Shown here piece after piece: positions 26,439 through 36,615 of a DNA stretch of 64,000 bases. Both the position numbers and the translations under genes were made by a program. The stretch is taken from NCBI RefSeq assembly GCF_910592395.1, contig NC_088322.1:1738001-1802000 (forward strand). The letters are read 5' to 3'. Source of the stretch: Lineus longissimus (Eukaryota > Nemertea > Pilidiophora > Heteronemertea > Lineidae). How positions within the stretch are numbered: position 1 is the first letter of the stretch; each line of letters starts with the position of its first letter. The notes under the pieces are model-generated. The model worked only from the letters and a program-made list of their open reading frames with translations. It did not search any database and had not been told where the DNA came from.

Positions 26439-26543
26439 TTAAAAGTCTTCCTTCATGATTTCTGATTTCCTCAAATCGATCTCTTTCTCAATCGATTGAA
26501 GTTCCTGATGGTCTTTGAGAATTTCAAAGGAGAGTTTTTCCAT
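26439..26543 (-). CDS. 34-codon small ORF downstream of the Q-rich ORF
   Basis: ATG at 26543, TAA at 26441-26439; 34 residues, highly charged with alternating Glu/Lys and Leu/Ile, likely one amphipathic helix (contains SIEKEIDLRKSEIMKEDF). It begins 15 bp after the stop of the Q-rich ORF on the same strand. CAG/GTTAGT, a good 5' splice site, follows its stop at 26434/26433. It could be a real micropeptide or a remnant of an exon; the evidence is weak. Confidence 0.3.
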   Translation of the reverse strand: MEKLSFEILKDHQELQSIEKEIDLRKSEIMKEDF

Positions 26544-26558
26544 ACGTTCTTTTTTCTT

Positions 26559-26876
26559 TTAAATCTTGTCTAGCAATCGATTTATGTCCTTCCTGAGATC
26601 CCTCAAAATGTCGTTTGAGTTGCCTGGAAGCTTTCGAATCGAAAGTAAACTTTCATAAAAGTGTGCCAATGTTTGTGATCTATCGGTCACGGGCAGAACT
26701 TGCGAATTGGACGTTTCCATTGGTGATTGTTGCTGCATTTGCGGCTGAACATGTTGTTGAAACTGTTGTTGCTGCATTTGCGGCTGAAACTGTTGTTGAA
26801 ACTGTTGTTGCTGCATTTGCGGCTGAAACTGTTGTTGCTGGGATGTGCCAGGATTTGAAAAATTGGATCCTTCCAT
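26559..26876 (-). CDS. Q-rich protein, accessory, possibly spliced gene
   Basis: 105 aa from the ATG at 26876; the frame is open further to 26900 but without ATG. Residues about 12-50 are tandem QQQFQPQMQ units, and the C-terminal 40 residues are a charged helix (LAHFYESLLSIRKL, then DILRDLRKDINRLLDKI). Upstream, TATCTTTCACCAG ending at 26914 looks like a splice acceptor, so the ORF may be the body of a spliced exon. This differs from the unspliced, tightly packed virion genes and fits an early, regulatory or captured host gene. No family is recognised. The Q repeats could also be chance low complexity, but the non-repeat C-terminus has coding character. Confidence 0.45.
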   Translation of the reverse strand: MEGSNFSNPGTSQQQQFQPQMQQQQFQQQFQPQMQQQQFQQHVQPQMQQQSPMETSNSQVLPVTDRSQTLAHFYESLLSIRKLPGNSNDILRDLRKDINRLLDKI

Positions 26877-26912
26877 TATTAGAGACTTATGATGTGTCAC
26901 ACAGCGCTTAAA

Positions 26913-27450
26913 TCTGGTGAAAGATATTTCATTAGAATAACATTTGCCTTTAAACCATAGTGATATTCAGTTGTACAATGGCCATATCAGATGTTGCAGT
27001 CATTAATTATTTTTGCTTGTCAAAGACATGAAAAGGCCTATTGTGTCTTAATGCGTTTATCCGACAGAATTTTCGAAAAATATTTTCAGCGCTGAAAATT
27101 ATTTTTGCGTCGTTAAAATAATTTCTCGAAATTCTGTCGGATAAACGCATTAACGAACAATAGACCTTTGTAATACTTTGGGACGTGAGTATTGTTTGAT
27201 AACATATGTTACCATGTACATGCAGACTCTGTCAACAATATTTTCAATAGATTCAAGCAACAATGATTAATCACTGTATCAGCTGTCGTGTAGGCCTACA
27301 GCATTTATTGGAATACGCTGGGACTGTCAAGATGTGCGAACTTCAAGGGTTCATTTCTCTGCTAGTTTTTAACGGATATTTGCAATTATGTATCCTTGGA
27401 AAGCTATTGACGTGTACTTTCTGTTGGAATACAGTAAGTCATGATTACAT
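26913..27450. other. Gene-poor region before the right TIR
   Basis: It contains the 134-bp foldback (27034-27167). An open frame at 27263-27490 runs into the TIR, has no recognisable content and is not accepted as a gene. Otherwise I see only AT-rich unique sequence. Confidence 0.5.
27034..27167. repeat. 134-bp foldback (MITE-like hairpin)
   Basis: The outer arms AGGCCTATTGT / ACAATAGACCT (27034-27044, 27157-27167) enclose near-perfect arms of about 28 bp that begin TTAATGCGTTTATCCGACAG (27048) and end at 27153. The centre carries a perfect 18-bp palindrome ATTTTCAGCGCTGAAAAT (27082-27099). It may be a small foldback transposon inside the Polinton, or a cruciform with a role in replication. 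Confidence 0.75.
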
Positions 27451-27661
27451 TAACCCATTGAACTCTAGTATTCCCTCACCATTTCACTGACCATTTCATT
27501 GCAACGCTTCACTGGGAATCTCATGAATGATAGAAAGTGTATATTGCGGTGGATTGGTTCTTTGGGGTTGTAGGCTAATTTGGGGCAAAAGACCTGTAAG
27601 GGCTTTTGGTCAAAATAGCTTAGAATTACCTACGTTCCTACCACCGCAATATACACTTTCT
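27451..27661 (-). repeat. Right terminal inverted repeat (211 bp)
   Basis: Reverse complement of 7766-7976. It also contains the internal inverted copy of its terminal 21 bp (27532-27552 against 27641-27661). It ends ...CACTTTCT, followed by the TACCTA duplication. Confidence 0.96.
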
Positions 27662-27667
27662 TACCTA
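27662..27667. repeat. Target-site duplication, right copy (TACCTA)
   Basis: Identical to 7760-7765. The satellite continues with GATACTTGGACAC in the phase expected from the left flank. Confidence 0.95.
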
Positions 27668-30600
27668 GATACTTGGACACTCTTTTTAGGTATCTAAATG
27701 TCCGGGTGTCCAGGGCCGTATTCACGAAGCACTCTTAGTCAGAGCACGCTCTTAGCGTCGTCCTAGGCTATTCAGAAACTGAGCTATAAGTATGTGGATA
27801 CCTAGATACTTGGACACACTTTTTAGGTATCTAAGTGTCCGGGTGTCCAGGGCGGTATTCGCGAAGCACTCTTAGTCAGAGCACGCTCTTAGCGTCCTCG
27901 TAGGCTATTCTGAAACTGAGCTATAAGTGGGTGGATACCTAGATACTTGGACACTCTTTTTAGGTATCTAAGTGTCCGGGTGTCCAGTGCCGTATTCACG
28001 AAGCACTCTTAGTCAGAGCACGCTCCTAGCGTCCTCGTAGGCTATTCAGAAACTGAGCTATAAGTGTGTGGATACCTAGATACTTGGACACTCTTTTTAG
28101 GTATCTAAGTGTCCGGATTTCCAGGGCCGTATTCACGAAGCACTCTTAGTCAGAGCACGCTCTTAGCGTCCTCGTAGGCTATTCAGAAACTGAGCTATAA
28201 GTGTGTGGATACCTAGATACCTGGACACTCTTTTTAGGTATCTAAGTGTCCGGGTGTCCAGGGCCGTATTCACGAAGCACTCTTTGTCAGAGCACGCTCT
28301 TAGCGTCCTCGTAGGCTATTCAGAAACTGAGCTATAAGTGTGTGGATACCTAGATACTTGGACACTCTTTTTAGGTATCTAAGTGTCCTGGTGTCCAGGG
28401 CCGTATTCACGAAACACTCTTAGTCAGAGCACGCACTTAGTGTCCTCGTAGGCTATTCAGAAACTGAGCTATAAGTGTGTAGATACCTAGATACTTGGAC
28501 ACACTTTTTAGGTATCTAAGTGTCCTGGTGTCCAGGGCCGTATTCACGAAGCACTCTTAGTCAGAGCACGCTCTTAGCGTCCTCGTAGGCTATTCAGAAA
28601 ATGAGCTATAAGCGTGTGGATACCTAGATACTTGGACACTCTTTTTTAGTATCTAAGTGTCCGGGTGTCCAGGGCCGTATTCACGAAGCACTCTTAGTCA
28701 GAGCACGCTCTTAGCGTCCTCGTAGGCTATTCAGAAAATCAGCTATAAGCGTGTGGATGCCTAGATACTTGGACACTCTTTTCAGGTATCTAAGTGTCCG
28801 GGTGTCCAGGGCCGTATTCACGAAGCACTCTTAGTCAGACCACGCTCTTAGCGTCCTCGTAGGCTATTCAGAAACTGAGCTATAAGTGTGTGGATACCTA
28901 GATACTTGGACACTCTTTTTAGGTATCTAAGTGTCCGGGTGTCCAGGGCCGTATTCACGAAGCACTCTTAGTCAGAGCACGCTCTTAGCGTCCTCGTAGG
29001 CTATTCAGAAACTGAGCTATAAGTGTGTGGATACCTAGATACTTGGACACTCTTTTTAGGTATCTAAGTGTCCGGGTGTCCAGGGCCGTATTCACGAAGC
29101 AACCTTTGTCAGAGCACGCCCTTAGCGTCCTCGTAGGCTATTCAGAAACTGAGCTATAAGTGCTGTGTGGATACCTGGATACTTGGACACTCTTTTTAGG
29201 TATCTAAGTGTCCGGTTGTCCAGGGCCGTATTCACGAAACACTCTTAGTCAGAGCACGCACTTAGTGTCCTCGTAGGCTATTCAGAAACTTAGCTATAAG
29301 TGTGTGGATACCTAGATACTTGGACACACTTTTTAGGTATCTAAGTGTCCTGGTGTCCAGGGCCGTATTCACGAAGCACTCTTAGTCAGAGCACGCTCTT
29401 AGCGTCCTCGTAGGCTATTCAGAAAATGAGCTATAAGCGTGTGGATACCTAGATACTTGGACACTCTTTTTAGGTATCTAAGTGTCCGGGTGTGCAGGGC
29501 CGTATTCACGAAGCACTCTTAGTCAGAGCACGCTCATAGCGTCCTCGTAGGCTATTCAGAAACTGAGCTATAAGTGTGTGGATACCTAGATAAGTGGACA
29601 CTCTTTTTAGGTATCTAAGTGTCCGGGTGTCCAGGGTCGTATTCACGAAGCACTCTTAGTCAGAGCACGCTCTTAGCGTACTCGTAGGCTATTCAGAAAC
29701 TGAGCTATAAGTGTGTGGATACCTAGATACTTGGACACTCTTTTTAGGTATCTAAGTGTCCGGGTGTCCAGGGCCGTATTCACGAAGCACCCTTAGTCAG
29801 AGCACGCTCTTAGCGTCCTCGTAGGCTATTCAGAAACTGAGCTATAAGTGTGTGGATACCTAGATACTTGGACACTCTTTTTAGGTATCTAAGTGTCCGG
29901 GTGTCCAGGGCCGTATTCACGAAGCACCCTTTGTCAGAGCACGCTCTTAGCGTCCTCGTAGGCTATTCAGAAACTGAGCTTTAAGTGTGTGGATACCTAG
30001 ATACTTGGACACTCTTTTTAGGTATCTAAGTGTCCGGGTGTCCAGGGCCGTATTCACGAAGCACTCTTAGTCAGAGCACGCTCTTAGCGTCCTCATAGGC
30101 TATTTAGAAACTGAGCTATAAGTGTGTGGATACCTAGATACTTGGACACTCTTTTTAGGTATCTAAGTGTCCGGGTGTCCAGGGCCGTATTCACGAAGCA
30201 CTCTTTGTCAGAGCACGCTCTTAGTGCCTCGTAGGCTATTCAGAAACTGAGCTATAAGTGTGTGGATACTTAGAGACTTGGACACTCTTTTTAGGTATCT
30301 AAGTGTCCTGGTGTCCAGGGCCGTATTCACGAAACACTCTTAGTCAGAGCACGCACTTAGTGTCCTCGTAGGCTATTCAGAAACTGAGCTATAAGTGTGT
30401 GGATACCTAGATACTTGGACACACTTTTTAGGTATCTAAGTGTCCTGGTGTCCAGGGCCGTATTCACGAAGCACTCTTAGTCAGAGCACGCTCTTAGCGT
30501 CCTCGTAGGCTATTCAGAAAATGAGCTATAAGCGTGTGGATACCTAGATACTTGGACACTCTTTTTTAGTATCTAAGTGTCCGGGTGTCCAGGGCCGTAT

Positions 30601-32339
30601 TCACGAAGCACTCTTAGTCAGAGCACGCTCTTAGCGTCCTCGTAGGCTATTCAGAAAATCAGCTATAAGCGTGTGGATGCCTAGATACTCGGACACTCTT
30701 TTCAGGTATCTAAGTGTCCGGGTGTCCAGGGCCGTATTCACGAAGCACTCTTAGTCAGAGCACGCTCTTAGCGTCCTCGTAGGCTATTCAGAAAATGAGC
30801 TATAAGCGTGTGGATACCTAGATACTTGGACACTTTTTTTAGGTATCTAAGTGTCCGGGTGTCCAGGGCCGTATTCACGAAGCACTCTTAGTCAGAGCAC
30901 GCTCTTAGCGTCCTCGTAGGCTATTCAGAAACTGAGCTATTAGTGTGTGGATACCTAGATACTTGGACACTCTTTTTAGGTATCTAAGTGTCCGGGTGTC
31001 CAGGGCCGTATTCACGAAGCACTCTTAGTCAGAGCACGCTCTTAGCGTCCTCGTAGGCTATTCAGAAACTGAGCTATAAGTGTGTGGATACCTAGATACT
31101 TGGACACTCTTTTTAGGTATCTAAGTGTCTGGGTGTCCAGGGCCGTATTCACGAAGCACCCTTTGTCAGAGCACGCTCTTAGCGTCCTCGTAGGCTATTC
31201 AGAAACTGAGCTATAAGTGCTGTGTGGATACCTGGATACTTGGACACTCTTTTTAGGTATCTAAGTGTCCGGTTGTCCAGGGCCGTATTCACGAAACACT
31301 CTTAGTCAGAGCACGCACTTAGTGTCCTCGTAGGCTATTCAGAAACTTAGCTATAAGTGTGTGGATACCTAGATACTTGGACACACTTTTTAGGTATCTA
31401 AGTGTCCTGGTGTCCAGGGCCGTATTCACGAAGCACTCTTAGTCAGAGCACGCTCTTAGCGTCCTCGTAGGCTATTCAGAAAATGAGCTATAAGCGTGTG
31501 GATACCTAGATACTTGGACACTCTTTTTAGGTATCTAAGTGTCCGGGTGTCCAGGGCCGTATTCACGAAGCACTCTTAGTCAGAGCACGCTCTTAGCGTC
31601 CTCGTAGGCTATTCAGAAACTGAGCTATAAGTGTGTGGATACCTAGATACTTGGACACTCTTTTTAGGTATCTAAGTGTCCGGGTGTCCAGGGCCGTATT
31701 CACGAAGCACTCTTAGTCAGAGCACGCTCTTAGCGTCCTCGTAGGCTATTCAGAAACTGAGCTATAAGTGTGTGGATACCTAGATACTTGGACACTCTTT
31801 TTAGGTATCTAAGTGTCCGGGTGTCCAGGGTCGTATTCACGAAGCACTCATAGTCAGAGCACGCTCTTAGCGTACTCGTAGGCTATTCAGAAACTGAGCT
31901 ATAAGTGTGTGGATACCTAGATACTTGGACACTCTTTTTAGGTATCTAAGTGTCCGGGTGTCCAGGGCCGTATTCACGAAGCACTCTTAGTCAGAGCACG
32001 CTCTTAGCGTCCTCGTAGGCTATTCAGAAACTAGCTATAAGTGTGTGGATACCTAGATAAGTGGACACTCTTTTTAGGTATCTAAGTGTCCGGGTGTCCA
32101 GGGCCGTATTCACGAAGCACCCTTAGTCAGAGCACGCTCTTAGCGTCCTCGTAGGCTATTCAGAAACTGAGCTATAAGTGTGTGGATACCTAGATACTTG
32201 GACACTCTTTTTAGGTATCTAAGTGTCCGGGTGTCCAGGGCCGTATTCACGAAGCACCCTTTGTCAGAGCACGCTCTTAGCGTCCTCGTAGGCTATTCAG
32301 AAACTGAGCTATAAGTGTGTGGATACCTAGATACTTGGA

Positions 32340-35300
32340 CACTCTTTTAGGTATCTAAGTGTCCGGGTGTCCAGGGTCGTATTCACGAAGCACTCTTAGT
32401 CAGAGCACGCTCTTAGCGTACTCGTAGGCTATTCAGAAACTGAGCTATAAGTGTGTGGATACCTAGATACTTGGACACTCTTTTTAGGTATCTAAGTGTC
32501 CGGGTGTCCAGGGCCGTATTCACGAAGCACTCTTAGTCAGAGCACGCTCTTAGCGTCCTCGTAGGCTATTCAGAAACTAGCTATAAGTGTGTGGATACCT
32601 AGATAAGTGGACACTCTTTTTAGGTATCTAAGTGTCCGGGTGTCCAGGGCCGTATTCACGAAGCACCCTTAGTCAGAGCACGCTCTTAGCGTCCTCGTAG
32701 GCTATTCAGAAACTGAGCTATAAGTGTGTGGATACCTAGATACTTGGACACTCTTTTTAGGTATCTGAGTGTCCGGGTGTCCAGGGCCGTATTCACGAAG
32801 CACTCTTAGTCAGAGCACGCTCTTAGCGTCCTCGTAGGCTATTCAGAAAATCAGCTATAAGCGTGTGGATACCTAGATACTTGGACACTCTTTTCAGGTA
32901 TCTAAGTGTCCGGGTGTCCAGGGTCGTATTCACGAAGCACTCTTAGTCAGAGCACGCTCTTAGCGTCCTCGTAGGCTATTCAGAAACTGAGCTATAAGTG
33001 TGTGGATACCTAGATACTTGGACACTCTTTTTAGGTATCTAAGTGTCCGGGTGTCCAGGGCCGTATTCACGAAGCACTCTTAGTCAGAGCACGCTCTTAG
33101 CGTCCTCATAGGCTATTCAGAAACTGAGCTATAAGTGTGTGGATACCTAGATACTTGGACACTCTTTTTAGGTATCTAAGTGTCCGGGTGTCCAGGGCCG
33201 TATTCACGAAGCACTCTTTGTCAGAGCACGCTCTTAGCGTCCTCGTAGGCTATTCAGAAACTGAGCTATAAGTGTGTGGATACCTAGATACTTGGACACT
33301 CTTTTTAGGTATCTAAGTGTCCTGGTGTCCAGGGCCGTATTCACGAAACACTCTTAGTCAGAGCACGCACTTAGTGTCCTCGTAGGCTATTCAGAAACTG
33401 AGCTATAAGTGTGTGGATACCTAGATACTTGGACACACTTTTTAGGTATCTAAGTGTCCTGGTGTCCAGGGCCGTATTCACGAAGCACTCTTAGTCAGAG
33501 CACGCTCTTAGCGTCCTCGAAGGCTATTCAGAAAATGAGCTATAAGCGTGTGGATACCCAGATACTTGGACACTCTTTTTAGGTATCTAAGTGTCCGGGT
33601 GTCCAGGGCCGTATTCACGAAGCACTCTTAGTCAGAGCACGCTCTTAGCGTCCTCGTAGGCTATTCAGAAACTGAGCTATAAGTGTGTGGATACCTAGAT
33701 ACTCGGACACTCTTTTTAGGTATCTAAGTGTCCGGGTGTCCAGGGCCGTATTCACGAAGCACCCTTAGTCAGAGCACGCTCTTAGCGTCCTCGTAGGCTA
33801 TTCAGAAACTGAGCTATAAGTGTGTGGATACCTAGATACTTGGACACTCTTTTTAGGTATCTGAGTGTCCGGGTGTCCAGGGCCGTATTCACGAAGCACT
33901 CTTAGTCAGAGCACGCTCTTAGCGTCCTCGTAGGCTATTCAGAAAATCAGCTATAAGCGTGTGGATACCTAGATACTTGGACACTCTTTTCAGGTATCTA
34001 AGTGTCCGGGTGTCCAGGGCCGTATTCACGAAGCACTCTTAGTCAGAGCACGCTCTTAGCGTCCTCGTAGGCTATTCAGAAAATGAGCTATAAGCGTGTG
34101 GATACCTAGATACTTGGACACTCTTTTTAGGTATCTAAGTGTCCGGGTGTGCAGGGCCGTATTCACGAAGCACTCTTAGTCAGAGCACGCTCTTAGCGTT
34201 CTCGTAGGCTATTCAGAAACTGAGCTATAAGTGTGTGGATACCTAGATACTTGGACACTCTTTTTAGGTATCTAAGTGTCCGGGTGTCCAGGGCCGTATT
34301 CACGAAGCACTCTTAGTCAGAGCACGCTCTTAGCGTCCTCGTAGGCTATTCAGAAACTAGCTATAAGTGTGTGGATACCTAGATAAGTGGACACTCTTTT
34401 TAGGTATCTAAGTGTCCGGGTGTCCAGGGCCGTATTCACGAAGCACCCTTAGTCAGAGCACGCTCTTAGCGTCCTCGTAGGCTATTCAGAAACTGAGCTA
34501 TAAGTGTGTGGATACCTAGATACTTGGACACTCTTTTTAGGTATCTAAGTGTCCGGGTGTCCAGGGCCGTATTCACGAAGCACCCTTTGTCAGAGCACGC
34601 TCTTAGCGTCCTCGTAGGCTATTCAGAAACTGAGCTATAAGTGTGTGGATACCTGGATACTTGGACACTCTTTTTAGGTATCTAAGTGTCCGGTTGTCCA
34701 GGGCCGTATTCACGAAACACTCTTAGTCAGAGCACGCACTTAGTGTCCTCGTAGGCTATTCAGAAAATGAGCTATAAGCGTGTGGATACCTATATACTTG
34801 GACACTCTTTTTAGGTATCTAAGTGTCCGGGTGTCCAGGGCCGTATTCACGAAGCACTCTTAGTCAGAGCACGCTCTTAGCGTCCTCGTAGGCTATTCAG
34901 AAACTGAGCTATAAGTGTGTGGATACCTAGATACTTGGACACTCTTTTTAGGTATCTAAGTGTCCGGGTGTCCAGGGCCGTATTCACGAAGCACTCTTAG
35001 CCAGAGCACGCTCTTAGCGTCCTCGTAGGCTATTCAGAAAATGAGCTATAAGCGTGTGGATACCTAGATACTTGGACACTCTTTTTAGGTATCTAAGTGT
35101 CCGGGTGTGCAGGGCCGTATTCACGAAGCACTCTTAGTCAGAGCACACTCTTAGCGTCCTCGTAGGCTATTCAGAAACTGAGCTATAAGTGTGTGGATAC
35201 CTAGATACTTGGACACTCTTTTAGGTATCTAAGTGTCCGGGTGTCCAGGGTCGTATTCACGAAGCACTCTTAGTCAGAGCACGCTCTTAGCGTACTCGTA

Positions 35301-36615
35301 GGCTATTCAGAAACTGAGCTATAAGTGTGTGGATACCTAGATACTTGGACACTCTTTTTAGGTATCTAAGTGTCCGGGTGTCCAGGGCCGTATTCACGAA
35401 GCACTCTTAGTCAGAGCACGCTCTTAGCGTCCTCGTAGGCTATTCAGAAACTAGCTATAAGTGTGTGGATACCTAGATAAGTGGACACTCTTTTTAGGTA
35501 TCTAAGTGTCCGGGTGTCCAGGGCCGTATTCACGAAGCACCCTTAGTCAGAGCACGCTCTTAGCGTCCTCGTAGGCTATTCAGAAACTGAGCTATAAGTG
35601 TGTGGATACCTAGATACTTGGACACTCTTTTTAGGTATCTGAGTGTCCGGGTGTCCAGGGCCGTATTCACGAAGCACTCTTAGTCAGAGCACGCTCTTAG
35701 CGTCCTCGTAGGCTATTCAGAAAATCAGCTATAAGCGTGTGGATACCTAGATACTTGGACACTCTTTTCAGGTATCTAAGTGTCCGGGTGTCCAGGGTCG
35801 TATTCACGAAGCACTCTTAGTCAGAGCACGCTCTTAGCGTCCTCGTAGGCTATTCAGAAACTGAGCTATAAGTGTGTGGATACCTAGATACTTGGACACT
35901 CTTTTTAGGTATCTAAGTGTCCGGGTGTCCAGGGCCGTATTCACGAAGCACTCTTAGTCAGAGCACGCTCTTAGCGTCCTCATAGGCTATTCAGAAACTG
36001 AGCTATAAGTGTGTGGATACCTAGATACTTGGACACTCTTTTTAGGTATCTAAGTGTCCGGGTGTCCAGGGCCGTATTCACGAAGCACTCTTTGTCAGAG
36101 CACGCTCTTAGCGTCCTCGTAGGCTATTCAGAAACTGAGCTATAAGTGTGTGGATACCTAGATACTTGGACACTCTTTTTAGGTATCTAAGTGTCCTGGT
36201 GTCCAGGGCCGTATTCACGAAACACTCTTAGTCAGAGCACGCACTTAGTGTCCTCGTAGGCTATTCAGAAACTGAGCTATAAGTGTGTGGATACCTAGAT
36301 ACTTGGACACACTTTTTAGGTATCTAAGTGTCCTGGTGTCCAGGGCCGTATTCACGAAGCACTCTTAGTCAGAGCACGCTCTTAGCGTCCTCGAAGGCTA
36401 TTCAGAAAATGAGCTATAAGCGTGTGGATACCCAGATACTTGGACACTCTTTTTAGGTATCTAAGTGTCCGGGTGTCCAGGGCCGTATTCACGAAGCACT
36501 CTTAGTCAGAGCACGCTCTTAGCGTCCTCGTAGGCTATTCAGAAACTGAGCTATAAGTGTGTGGATACCTAGATACTCGGACACTCTTTTTAGGTATCTA
36601 AGTGTCCGGGTGTCC
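32340..36615. repeat. 10-monomer block duplicated about 2.87 kb apart
   Basis: The variant series CTCTTTTAGG, CCAGGGTCGT with CGTACTCG, AACTAGC with ATAAGTGG, GTATCTGAG, AAAATCAGC, CATAGGC, CTTTGTCAG, CGAAACAC and CTCGAAGGC with CCCAGATAC at about 32340-33740 recurs in the same order at about 35215-36615. After that the two copies diverge. Confidence 0.75.

Larger units (their letters stand above)
7766..27661. mobile_element. Complete Polinton/Maverick element (19,896 bp)
   Basis: The element has 211-bp terminal inverted repeats starting 5'-AG, a 6-bp target duplication and the Polinton core genes: retroviral-type integrase with chromodomain, protein-primed DNA polymerase B, FtsK/HerA-type packaging ATPase, major capsid protein and penton-like minor capsid protein. 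The base composition is clearly more AT-rich than the surrounding satellite. TIRs match at every position I compared and the core frames are intact, so the insertion looks young and possibly competent. Two oddities are a frameshift near 12490 and no recognisable adenain-type protease. Polintons are known to be self-synthesising and probably virion-forming. Confidence 0.95.

Noticed and set aside
26877-26900. Extension of the Q-rich ORF to 26900
   Set aside because: It would start with GTG. The first ATG is at 26876, behind a splice-acceptor-like site.
26615-26911. 98-codon plus-strand frame with VVAAFAAE repeats
   Set aside because: It is the antisense shadow of the glutamine repeat. The minus frame has the ATG and a non-repeat helical end.
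27263-27490. 75-codon open frame on the plus strand
   Set aside because: It runs into the right TIR, has no recognisable motif and no start context like the other genes. It is probably chance.
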